Shown here: positions 42,681 through 51,311 of the stretch, in pieces
Layout of the letters: each line of letters begins with the position of its first letter
Numbering within the stretch: the first letter of the stretch is position 1
Position numbers and translations under genes: made by a program
Assembly: GCA_036262055.1 (NCBI GenBank)
Contig: DATAJP010000003.1
Span: 1-64,000, forward strand
Reading direction: 5' to 3'
From: Ignavibacteria bacterium
GTDB taxonomy: Bacteria > Bacteroidota > Ignavibacteria > Tepidaquicellales > Tepidaquicellaceae
Length of the DNA: 64,000 nt
The notes under the pieces: model-generated
The model's input: the letters and a program-made list of their open reading frames with translations, nothing else
What the model was told of the DNA's origin: nothing
The model's database searches: none

Positions 42681-45332
42681 ATGGATTTTAAATTAGCTAA
42701 TCGTATTACTGCAGCAATAGTTCTTATAGTTGCTTCAGTAGTTTACGTGATGACTGTTCAGCCGACACTTTCATTCTGGGATTGCGGTGAGTTCATTGCC
42801 TGTGCATATACTCTCGGAGTTCCGCATCCTCCCGGAGCACCGTTTTTTATTCTGGTTGGTAAAATGTTTACGCTGCTTCCGATTGCCGGCGACATTGGAT
42901 TGAGAATGAATTACCTCTCAGTGTTCTCAAGCTCAGCATGTGTGTTTCTTGTATATTTGGTTATGGTAAAGATTATAATGAACTGGAGAGGATACCCAAA
43001 AACAACAGCTGACATTCTTTTAATCTGCGGTTCAGCTTTGATAGGTGCATTGGCTTATGCATTCAGCGAATCGTTCTGGTTCAATGCCTTAGAAGCGGAA
43101 GTTTACGGTTTCGGAACATTTCTTATTGGACTATGCCTTTATCTGATGATGTTGTGGTGGGAGAAAGCTGATGAAGCGGGAAGCGATAAGTATCTGCTTA
43201 TGATGGCTTTTGTTGTTGGCTTATCGATAGGTATCCATCTGATTGTTGTTCAATGTATTGCCATAGCAGGAATTTTATTTTATTTCAGAAGATATCAATA
43301 TACTCCGAAGGGGTTATTTATAGCATTTGTTGTATCAAGTATAGCGTTTTTTATTGTCTATCCGGGTATTGTTAAAAAATTTCCGGCAATCATGGAAACC
43401 AGCGGAATACTTGCGGTACTTCTTGTCGGGCTTGTTATTTTTGGAATTTATTATTCCGTTAAAACAAAAAATTCGATTCTAAATATTGCCTGCATGTCTA
43501 TTTTTCTTATTATTCTGGGATATTCGACATATGCAGGAGTCTTGTTAAGGTCTAATGTTGATAATTTACCGATTAATGAGAACACACCTAATAACATAGA
43601 ACGTCTTTTATCATATTTGAATCGTGAACAATATGGCGACCAGCCGTTGTTTTTACCGAGAAGATATTCACAAGAGCCTCAGCATCAAAGAACTTGGCAG
43701 AATTATTCAAGTGATATGGATTTTTTGATGAGTTATCAGATTGGTGAGATGTTTAACAGATACCTCTTCTGGCAGTTTATAGGAAGAGCAAGTCATGACC
43801 AGGGAGCCGATTGGGATATTAAAAAATTATGGGGAATTCCATTTTTCATCGGATTGTTTGGAGTATTTTTCCACTTCCGGCGAGACTGGAAGCTTGCGCT
43901 TGTCTTTTTCTTTGCTTTCCTGCTTTTTGGAATTATAACTGCACTTTATCAGAACCAGCAGGATCCGCAACCCCGGGAACGGGACTATTTCTATGTGGGG
44001 GCATATATGATATTTTGTATGTGGATTGCAGTGGGAGTTGCAGGGATTATTGAATGGTTTATCAAAGTCATAAAGGATTCTATACCTCTTGTCCCTATTG
44101 TTAGCGGCGTTCTCATCATATCTCTTTTCATTGTTCCGCTGAACATGCTCAATGCAAATTACAAATATCTCGACAGACACAATAATTACTTTCCGTATGA
44201 TTATGCTTATAATCTTCTTCAGAGTGTGGAAAAGGATGCGATCCTTATTACAAACGGTGATAATGATACGTTCCCTCTCTGGTGCCTTCAGGCAGTATAT
44301 GGTGTAAGACAGGATGTAAGAATTGTGAATTTATCTCTTGCGCAGACCGATTGGTATAATCTGCAGTTAAAAAACAGCAGACCATACGGAGCATTGCCTG
44401 TACCGATGACATATACTGATGAACAGTTAAGAAAATTATCTCCTGTAGAGTGGGACGAGAATAAAGTGTTTTCGCTTGACGTTCCTAAAACTGCATACCC
44501 TGATTCAATGCAGAACCGTCCTGACTTACCGAATAAAATTAATTTTAAAATTCCCGCTACGATTAAACAACAATATCAGGGAAGAATGATAACTGCCGTT
44601 AAGGCAAATGACCTTTTAGTATTTGACATTATCCGAGCAAATAAATGGCAGAGACCTATTTATTTCTCAGTGACAGTAACAGACGATAATTTTATCGGAT
44701 TAGGAGACTATCTTGTACTGGGTGGTATGGCTCAGAGGCTTGTTCCTTATAAAGCTGCGGATGCTTCAGGACTTGCTATGGATGTGAATATTATGAGTCA
44801 GAGCTTATTGCAACCCGTGCAGACACCTACTAATACACAACACTATGGATTTATTTACAGAGGGCTGAATGACAAAAATATTTTCTTTGATGAAAATCAC
44901 AATAGAAATATACAAACATATAGAACTTTATATCTTAGATTGGCAGAAGTATATTCAATGGATTCATCTACTTATCCGTTAGCAATTGAAACGCTGGATA
45001 AAATGATGCAATATATTCCTCCTGATGTGGTTCCGATGGATTACAGAATAAAATATCATGCTGCAATGCTTTATCTGAAGCTTGGAGAAAGATCTAAGTT
45101 CGATGCATTAAGCACTGACATTGAAAATTCTGCTTTGAAGGACATTGAACAGAATCCTACGAATATTCAGAACTATTACAATCCTTACAGAATCTTGATG
45201 GATGTTTATGAAACGAAAAAGGAATATGCAAAGGCAATTGAAATTCTTCAGCGCCTTCAGTCAATGAATCCTAACGACCAGACAATAAAGACCAAGATAG
45301 ATGAAATAAGGAAAAAAATGTCAGGTAATTAA
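42681..45332 (+). CDS. DUF2723 (TMEM260-like) polytopic membrane protein, putative GT-C glycosyltransferase
   Basis: This 883-residue protein has the DUF2723 signature in its N-terminus ('TLSFWDCGEFIACAYTLGVPHPPGAPFF', here in part, about residues 30-57). That signature includes the D-C-G-E acidic site of GT-C enzymes. About twelve transmembrane helices (to about residue 500) precede a periplasmic domain with TPR-like helices near the end ('AKAIEILQRLQSMNPNDQ'). The human relative TMEM260 is a protein O-mannosyltransferase. In this phylum DUF2723 proteins probably glycosylate exported proteins or glycans. It lies 22 bases after clpP. Confidence 0.85.
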   Translation: MDFKLANRITAAIVLIVASVVYVMTVQPTLSFWDCGEFIACAYTLGVPHPPGAPFFILVGKMFTLLPIAGDIGLRMNYLSVFSSSACVFLVYLVMVKIIMNWRGYPKTTADILLICGSALIGALAYAFSESFWFNALEAEVYGFGTFLIGLCLYLMMLWWEKADEAGSDKYLLMMAFVVGLSIGIHLIVVQCIAIAGILFYFRRYQYTPKGLFIAFVVSSIAFFIVYPGIVKKFPAIMETSGILAVLLVGLVIFGIYYSVKTKNSILNIACMSIFLIILGYSTYAGVLLRSNVDNLPINENTPNNIERLLSYLNREQYGDQPLFLPRRYSQEPQHQRTWQNYSSDMDFLMSYQIGEMFNRYLFWQFIGRASHDQGADWDIKKLWGIPFFIGLFGVFFHFRRDWKLALVFFFAFLLFGIITALYQNQQDPQPRERDYFYVGAYMIFCMWIAVGVAGIIEWFIKVIKDSIPLVPIVSGVLIISLFIVPLNMLNANYKYLDRHNNYFPYDYAYNLLQSVEKDAILITNGDNDTFPLWCLQAVYGVRQDVRIVNLSLAQTDWYNLQLKNSRPYGALPVPMTYTDEQLRKLSPVEWDENKVFSLDVPKTAYPDSMQNRPDLPNKINFKIPATIKQQYQGRMITAVKANDLLVFDIIRANKWQRPIYFSVTVTDDNFIGLGDYLVLGGMAQRLVPYKAADASGLAMDVNIMSQSLLQPVQTPTNTQHYGFIYRGLNDKNIFFDENHNRNIQTYRTLYLRLAEVYSMDSSTYPLAIETLDKMMQYIPPDVVPMDYRIKYHAAMLYLKLGERSKFDALSTDIENSALKDIEQNPTNIQNYYNPYRILMDVYETKKEYAKAIEILQRLQSMNPNDQTIKTKIDEIRKKMSGN

Positions 45333-45337
45333 GCTGT

Positions 45338-47689
45338 TTGAAAAAAAAATCTACTAATACTAAAAACCAATCCGTTAGCTTTCAATTAAGCAATATATTC
45401 CAGACTGATTGGTTTTTTCTTTTAATACTTACCGTCTTCTGGGTTGTTATTTTTCGTGAATTACTGACCGGCAGCAGGTGGCTTCACGATGACTTCCCAT
45501 ATGTTTATTATCCCGGCAAATATTTAATGGCGGTATCTCTTGCTAAAGGAATTTTCCCAATGTGGAATCCTTTTGCGTTTTCAGGAACACCGTTTTTTGC
45601 AGACCCGCAAATTGGAATACTTTATCCTCTTAATTATATAATGAAGTTTTTTGTATCGAATGATGCACTGAGTCCGCTTGTTGTCCAGAATATCATAGTC
45701 CTGCATTTTTTAATAGCTTCTGTTATATGTTTTTATCTTGCGAAAGAATTTAAGCTCAACCGTCTGGCATCATTTGTGTTCGCAATGATTTTTACTTATT
45801 CAAGCTTTATGATTATTCACATGATTCATATGAATCTTTTGGAATCATTGATATGGATGCCGCTTGCACTTTTGCTAATTTTGAAATTCATTAATACCGG
45901 AAAATATTTTTATATTATCCTTGCCGGACTTTCGATGGCTTTTAGTGTTCTTGGTGGTTATCCTCAGACATTTTTCTTTAATTTTATTTTTCTCGGCTGT
46001 TTTGTTTTATATCTCTGTTATAAAAATTATAAGAGCAAAGCTATAAGTAATATATATAAGCTTATTGTTTCATATATTGCAATTGTTATTATTGCTGCTG
46101 GGATTTCTTCAGTACAGTTAATTTCGACAAGTGAATTTTCCGACAATTCTGAAAGGCAAAGTATTTCTTATGATTTTGGAAAGCAGGGTTCCGTTCATCC
46201 TCTTGATATTTTCACTTTATTTACTCCTAAAATATTCGGAACATTTAACTGGAATGAAAGTTCGGGAGATATGCAATACTGGAGTGTTGCAAAAGCAGGA
46301 GGGCATCAGGAAGGCGCGTGGATGTTCACTATTTCGACCCTTTATCTTTCGCTTTTAGTTATATTTATTTTTATACCCGCAATCCGGTATTATTGGAATA
46401 ACAAAAGTAATTCAAACTTCCCATTAATGTTTTTTCTCTTGTTTGGTGTTATGGCATTATTGTTTTCGTTCGGTGGAAATTTCTTTGTACATAAACTATT
46501 TTTTGATATAATTCCGTTTTTTAATAAATTCAGAAATCCCGGTCACGTAACCTTCTTGTTTACATTTTGTCTTGGCTTAATCGCAGCGTTCGGTATTGAC
46601 AGATTAACTTCTGATAGCAAAAACTTCTTTAAATATTTCGATAAAAAATATTTATTGTATTGCGGAGGTTTTGTTTTGCTGTTTGTTTTATGTTCATACA
46701 TAGGAATTTTTAAATCATTCTTTCCGCTATCCGAGAAAGCCGAAATAGGTTCATGGATAACAAAACAAGTTAACGTCTTTTTGATGTTCTCAATTTTGTA
46801 TTTAGGAGTTTTCTTTTTATTTATAAGCAGTAAAATTAATATTAATACTTTCTTTGTTTTAACAATTTTAGTCTTATCAATAGATTTGTATTCGTTTGGT
46901 TTTGATCAAAATAACGGAACTCAAAGTCCGCAGTCTTTATATTCACAAAATGCTTCTCAGATGGCGCAATTTAAGCCGTCAAATCCTAATGACCAATTCA
47001 GAGTGAACATGCGTGAGGGCGGCAATATGTTAATGCAGCGTCAACAAGGTCTTATTGATGGTATTCAATTAATCGAGGGAGTAAATGTGCTGACACTTGA
47101 CAGAAAAATACCTCCGTCAAAAACAGATACCAGCAACAAACAAAGTCTGGATTTACTTAACGTAAAATATAAGATTTCAGTTGCAGGGAATCGTGCCGGT
47201 TTAGTTGAAAACTCAGGATATATGCCGCGAGCAAAAATGTTTTATGATTATAAAGTCATCTCCGATAAAGATGGAATAATTAATTATATGAAAACTCCAG
47301 AATTTAATTATAATAAAACGGTTGTTCTTGAAAAAAATCCGGGTGTTGAGATTCAGCCGGCAGATTCTTTGACAAATAACAGCGTTACTATTAATGAATA
47401 TAATCTTAACAGCATAAAACTGAATGTCCAAACGGATAAAAACGGTGTGTTATTGTTAAGCGAAATATATTATCCAGCATGGAAAGCTTTTGTTGACGGA
47501 AAAGAAACTGAAATCATCAGAGCTGATTATTGTTTGCGTGCGATTACGATTCCGCAGGGAAATCATACCGTTGAATTTGTTTTCGATTCGGATAACTTTA
47601 ACAAAGGTAAAACAATTTCTTTGAGTGTGCTTATCGCAAGTTTAATTGGTCTCGTTGTGTTTGGATTTATTGCTTTTAAGAAGAAATAA
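45338..47689 (+). CDS. YfhO-like polytopic membrane protein (putative GT-C)
   Basis: This 783-residue protein starts at TTG, 5 bases after the previous stop. It has a GT-C-like N-terminus with 'SRWLHDDFPYVYYPGKYLM' and 'WNPFAFSGTPFFADPQIGILYPLNY', both typical of YfhO/DUF6541-type proteins. About thirteen helices follow, then a C-terminal periplasmic beta domain ('LLSEIYYPAWKAFVDGKETEIIRAD'), also a YfhO hallmark. YfhO in Bacillus is linked to lipoteichoic-acid glycosylation. The role here is probably glycosyl transfer from a polyprenyl carrier. Confidence 0.85.
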   Translation: MKKKSTNTKNQSVSFQLSNIFQTDWFFLLILTVFWVVIFRELLTGSRWLHDDFPYVYYPGKYLMAVSLAKGIFPMWNPFAFSGTPFFADPQIGILYPLNYIMKFFVSNDALSPLVVQNIIVLHFLIASVICFYLAKEFKLNRLASFVFAMIFTYSSFMIIHMIHMNLLESLIWMPLALLLILKFINTGKYFYIILAGLSMAFSVLGGYPQTFFFNFIFLGCFVLYLCYKNYKSKAISNIYKLIVSYIAIVIIAAGISSVQLISTSEFSDNSERQSISYDFGKQGSVHPLDIFTLFTPKIFGTFNWNESSGDMQYWSVAKAGGHQEGAWMFTISTLYLSLLVIFIFIPAIRYYWNNKSNSNFPLMFFLLFGVMALLFSFGGNFFVHKLFFDIIPFFNKFRNPGHVTFLFTFCLGLIAAFGIDRLTSDSKNFFKYFDKKYLLYCGGFVLLFVLCSYIGIFKSFFPLSEKAEIGSWITKQVNVFLMFSILYLGVFFLFISSKININTFFVLTILVLSIDLYSFGFDQNNGTQSPQSLYSQNASQMAQFKPSNPNDQFRVNMREGGNMLMQRQQGLIDGIQLIEGVNVLTLDRKIPPSKTDTSNKQSLDLLNVKYKISVAGNRAGLVENSGYMPRAKMFYDYKVISDKDGIINYMKTPEFNYNKTVVLEKNPGVEIQPADSLTNNSVTINEYNLNSIKLNVQTDKNGVLLLSEIYYPAWKAFVDGKETEIIRADYCLRAITIPQGNHTVEFVFDSDNFNKGKTISLSVLIASLIGLVVFGFIAFKKK

Positions 47690-47700
47690 TTTTTGATTGT

Positions 47701-48396
47701 ATGTCACAGAAAATAAAAGCTGTTGTTTTTGATGTCGATGGAACTCTTTATAATGAAACTAAACTGAGAAGATATGTCCTTTGGATGATTTTTGTAAATT
47801 TTCTTAAATCACCTATAAGGACTTATAAATATTTAAAGATTGTTTTGTCATACCGAAAATTTCATGAGCATCTCAGGTTTGACGCGAAAACTAAAAATAA
47901 GTTTAAGGCACAGGTTCAGATTACCGCGGATAAGTTCGGAATGAATTATGATGATGTTTATAAGATTATTAATGAATGGATTCATATAAAGCCATTACCA
48001 TTTATTTCAAAGAGCAAGTATAAAGATTTAGATTCTGTCATTGCTTGGCTTAAAAAAAATAATTTTAGAATCGGTTTACTTTCAGATTACCCGTGTATGA
48101 GAAAAGCTGAAGCATTGGGAATAAAAGATGACATGGATTTGATTAAATGTTCGACCGATGAAGACATAGACTTCTTAAAACCAAGTTCTCTTGGCTTCAC
48201 AAGAGTAGCCCAAATTTTGAATTTGCAGCCGCAAGAGATAGCTTATGTTGGTGATAGGAGTCATATCGATATGGTAGGAGCAATTGACGCAAATTTTGTA
48301 CCCGTGCTGCTGCACAAGAAAGAGTCATCCGATAAATTCTATACTATAAATACTTTAAGTGAGTTGATTCCCTTAATAGAAAAACTTAATTCTTAA
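47701..48396 (+). CDS. HAD-family phosphatase
   Basis: This 231-residue protein has all HAD motifs: I 'VVFDVDGTLYNE' (7-18), II 'GLLSDYPC', III Lys in 'DFLKPSS' and IV 'VGDRSHIDMVGA'. It is a phosphatase with a helical cap (about 25-100). Its place in an operon with a UbiA-type phosphoribosyltransferase homologue suggests that it removes the 5-phosphate from a polyprenyl-phospho-ribose, as proposed for actinobacterial arabinan synthesis. That is inference; other sugar phosphates are possible. Confidence 0.85.
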   Translation: MSQKIKAVVFDVDGTLYNETKLRRYVLWMIFVNFLKSPIRTYKYLKIVLSYRKFHEHLRFDAKTKNKFKAQVQITADKFGMNYDDVYKIINEWIHIKPLPFISKSKYKDLDSVIAWLKKNNFRIGLLSDYPCMRKAEALGIKDDMDLIKCSTDEDIDFLKPSSLGFTRVAQILNLQPQEIAYVGDRSHIDMVGAIDANFVPVLLHKKESSDKFYTINTLSELIPLIEKLNS

Positions 48397-48403
48397 TTTT
48401 TCA

Positions 48404-49294
48404 ATGACTGATACTAAATTGAAATGCTGGTTATGCGATGGTTCAAATGTTTCCGTGTTTATGAATCAGGAAATTGATAAGAATTTAAAATCGACAGATG
48501 TGAGAATTACTGATGACAGATATGGGAAAACTCTGCCATTATACAAATGCAATGACTGTTCTTTTGTATTTGCATACCCGCTTCCTGAGAACATAATTGA
48601 GCTGTATGAAAATCTCGAAGATGAATCTTATATTGATAGTTTGAAGCCAAGAATAAAAGAAATGCAGCATCTTTTGAAAGCAGCATTAAAGCAAAAACCG
48701 GATGCAAAAACAGTTTTGGATGTCGGAGCAGGTGTGGGTTTAATGGTTAACGAAGCTCAGAAAAGAGGACTTGATGCAACCGGAGTCGAACCAAGTAAAT
48801 GGCTCGTTCAAAAAGCAAAAGATTTATTCAGTATAAATATTATTGAAGGGATTGTTCCGAATGATGAACTTAAGAATAAAAAATTCGATATAATTTTTGC
48901 TGTTGATGTAATAGAGCATTTGTCTAACCCGCTTGAATTTTTAGAAACTCTTAAGAATTATTTAAACGATTCAGGCTTGCTTATAATTGCCACACCAGAT
49001 TGCAATAGTGTTCTTGCCAAGAAACTCAAAGAAAAATGGTGGCATTTCCGTTTAGCTCATATCGGATATTTTAATCAGAAGTCTTTGGCGTATGCAATAA
49101 AGAAATCGGGTTTGAAGCTAATAAGATTTACGCGTCAGGTTTGGTATCTTCCCTTCGGATATCTATATAAACGTTTATCTAATTATCTGCCAATTGGATT
49201 TTTAAATAAGCAGATAGGCAAAATTGATTCATTGAATAATTTTCCTGTTCGTTTAAACTTACGCGATAGCATGGTTGCGTTTATTCAAAAATAA
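48404..49294 (+). CDS. Class I SAM-dependent methyltransferase with N-terminal zinc ribbon
   Basis: In this 296-residue protein, Cys8, Cys11, Cys49 and Cys52 ('CWLC...CNDC') form an N-terminal zinc-binding motif like those of sugar C-methyltransferases. The Rossmann motif is 'VLDVGAGVGLMVNEA' (104-118), followed by 'GVEPS' and 'DVIEHLSNPLEFL'. The C-terminal part ('HIGYFNQKSLAYAIKKSGL') is that of UbiG-like enzymes acting on small or lipid-linked substrates. It sits inside the HAD/UbiA/GT9 cluster and probably modifies a glycan or carrier lipid. Confidence 0.85.
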   Translation: MTDTKLKCWLCDGSNVSVFMNQEIDKNLKSTDVRITDDRYGKTLPLYKCNDCSFVFAYPLPENIIELYENLEDESYIDSLKPRIKEMQHLLKAALKQKPDAKTVLDVGAGVGLMVNEAQKRGLDATGVEPSKWLVQKAKDLFSINIIEGIVPNDELKNKKFDIIFAVDVIEHLSNPLEFLETLKNYLNDSGLLIIATPDCNSVLAKKLKEKWWHFRLAHIGYFNQKSLAYAIKKSGLKLIRFTRQVWYLPFGYLYKRLSNYLPIGFLNKQIGKIDSLNNFPVRLNLRDSMVAFIQK

Positions 49295-49299
49295 TTAAA

Positions 49300-50232
49300 G
49301 TGAAAGCATTAATTCCATATATACAGATTGCGCGTCCCGACCACTGGTTCAAAAATGTTTTTATGATACCGGGAATACTCGTGGCATTTCTTTTTGCAGG
49401 AGTAACCTTTGATGCTCATTTCGTTCTGAATCTTGTATTAGGGGTTATGGCTGTTTGTTTTATCGCATCTGCTAACTATACAATCAATGAGCTTCTCGAT
49501 GCGCCTTATGACATGGAGCATCCCGTCAAAAAATTTCGTCCGGTTCCTTCAGGTAAAATAAAAACAGGTTATGCTTATCTTCAATATTTTATTTTAATAG
49601 CTTTAGGGTTAGGAATATCATACTTTGTCAATGTTCCTTTCCTTTTGGTAAATCTTTTTCTTCTGATAATGGGTGTATTTTATAATGTGAAGCCCTTCAG
49701 AACAAAAGATTTGGTCTATGTCGATGTGCTTTCGGAATCTGTTAATAATTCGATAAGATTTTTGCTGGGCTGGTTTATCGTAACAACTGCTTTCATTCCG
49801 CCGCTTTCAATAATTATCGCTTATTGGATGATTGGTGCATTCTTTATGGCTTCCAAGCGCTTAGGTGAAATCAGATTTATTGACAATCAGGACACGGTGA
49901 AAAATTATAGGAAATCTTTGAGCAGATATACTGAAGCAAAGCTTATCACGAGCATAATTTTTTATGCATCGTTATTTTCTTTTAGCTCGGCAGTATTTCT
50001 GATAAGATATAAATTCGAGTTGATACTTATAAGCCCCATACTTTCATTGCTTGTTGCCGAGTATATAAGAATAAGTTTCATTCATAACAGCCCTGTTCAA
50101 TATCCTGAAAAACTTTACAGACAAAAAGGACTGATGTTCATCTGCATCCTTTTGGTTGTATGCTTCGTAATTTTATTGTTCGTAAAAATTCCGGTTTTAT
50201 CGGAAATATTTGAACCTAAAATCACGTTTTAG
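49300..50232 (+). CDS. UbiA-family prenyltransferase resembling decaprenyl-phosphate phosphoribosyltransferase
   Basis: This 310-residue inner-membrane protein starts at GTG and has about eight helices. The opening 'IQIARPDHWFKNVF' and the first Asp-rich motif 'NELLDAPYDMEHPVKKFRPVPSG' (about 68-90) match DPPR synthases ('NDilD...D..HP.K..RPiasG'). These transfer ribose-5-phosphate from PRPP to decaprenyl phosphate. The usual second motif is replaced by 'DVLSESVNNSIRFLLG'. With the HAD gene two positions upstream it suggests a polyprenyl-phospho-pentose donor. Ubiquinone/menaquinone or haem-O synthesis is less likely on motif grounds. Confidence 0.82.
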   Translation: MKALIPYIQIARPDHWFKNVFMIPGILVAFLFAGVTFDAHFVLNLVLGVMAVCFIASANYTINELLDAPYDMEHPVKKFRPVPSGKIKTGYAYLQYFILIALGLGISYFVNVPFLLVNLFLLIMGVFYNVKPFRTKDLVYVDVLSESVNNSIRFLLGWFIVTTAFIPPLSIIIAYWMIGAFFMASKRLGEIRFIDNQDTVKNYRKSLSRYTEAKLITSIIFYASLFSFSSAVFLIRYKFELILISPILSLLVAEYIRISFIHNSPVQYPEKLYRQKGLMFICILLVVCFVILLFVKIPVLSEIFEPKITF

Positions 50233-50234
50233 CT

Positions 50235-51311
50235 TTGAAAATCTTAATAAATGCTCTTTCCGGCAATGGAGATGCGCTTATGTTTTCACCGCTGCTTCCT
50301 CTCATAAAGAAACATCTTCCTGATTCGCAAATCGACATGCTTGTTATGTTCAAGTCCGTGAAAGAAATGTATGAACATAATCCTTACCTAGCCAACGTTT
50401 ATCACATTGAATTTCTTAAACAGACTAAATCGGTTTCTCTCAGACAAGTTTCTAATTTAAAAAGAAACAAATATGATGTTTCCATAAATGTTTATCCGTC
50501 TAACAGATTTGAATATAATTTTTTGAATTATTTGCTTGGAGCAAAGAAAAGAATGTCGCATTCATATATCCATTCTAATTTTATCAGAGCTGAATATTTA
50601 AATAATATCAGGGTTCCTGAAATCAAAGACCGGCATAATGTCCTTCAGAATTTTGATTTGGTGAATAAAATAATTTCGGCAAGTGAAGATGAAATCGGTT
50701 CAATGGAGATTTTTTTGAGTAATGAGGATGATGAAAGAGCACGGGAATGGATTAAACAGGCTAACCCTCAAAATAAAAAAATAATTGGCATTCATGCAGG
50801 TTCATCAACATTGAAAAACCATATTCACAAGCGCTGGGATAAAAATAAATATGCTGAGCTCTGTAACAGCTTAATTAATAAACACAACTCTATTATTCTA
50901 TTATTTGGAAATGAATTTGATTTGAACAATGAAATAAGCCGTATGCTGAACGGGCAGGGAATTATCGCTTCAACTGATAATTATATGGACTCAATGGCTC
51001 GATTGAAATATTGTAATTATTTTATTTCAAACGATACTGCATTTCTGCATTCTGCAGCAGCTTTTAAAATTCCGACAGTAGCAATATTTGCTTATACCAA
51101 CTGGAAGGAATTATACCCTTGGAAATGTCATCATGAAATTGTGAGATTGGATTTGAATTGCAGTCCTTGTTTCTACAACTCTCCTAAGCCTGTTGAGTGT
51201 ATCTGGCAGGGAAGCGACGAATTTAAGTGCATTAATAATATTTCGGTGAAAAAAGTTTACGAAGCTTTTCTTAGATTGGAAAGCTCTAATTCAGAAAATC
51301 CCACACAATAG
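50235..51311 (+). CDS. GT9-family glycosyltransferase (heptosyltransferase-like)
   Basis: This 358-residue protein starts at TTG, 2 bases after the previous stop. It has the GT-B fold of the ADP-heptose:LPS heptosyltransferase family: N-terminal 'LINALSGNGDALMFSPLLPLIKKHLP', C-terminal donor-site 'IGIHAGSSTLKNHIHKRW' (about 184-201) and 'SNDTAFLHSAAAFKIPTVAIF' (about 255-275). The 'NLNCSPCFYN' Cys pair is common in the family. It adds a sugar to LPS core or a similar glycan at the inner face of the membrane. Its 3' end overlaps the convergent gene by 26 bases. Confidence 0.88.
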   Translation: MKILINALSGNGDALMFSPLLPLIKKHLPDSQIDMLVMFKSVKEMYEHNPYLANVYHIEFLKQTKSVSLRQVSNLKRNKYDVSINVYPSNRFEYNFLNYLLGAKKRMSHSYIHSNFIRAEYLNNIRVPEIKDRHNVLQNFDLVNKIISASEDEIGSMEIFLSNEDDERAREWIKQANPQNKKIIGIHAGSSTLKNHIHKRWDKNKYAELCNSLINKHNSIILLFGNEFDLNNEISRMLNGQGIIASTDNYMDSMARLKYCNYFISNDTAFLHSAAAFKIPTVAIFAYTNWKELYPWKCHHEIVRLDLNCSPCFYNSPKPVECIWQGSDEFKCINNISVKKVYEAFLRLESSNSENPTQ

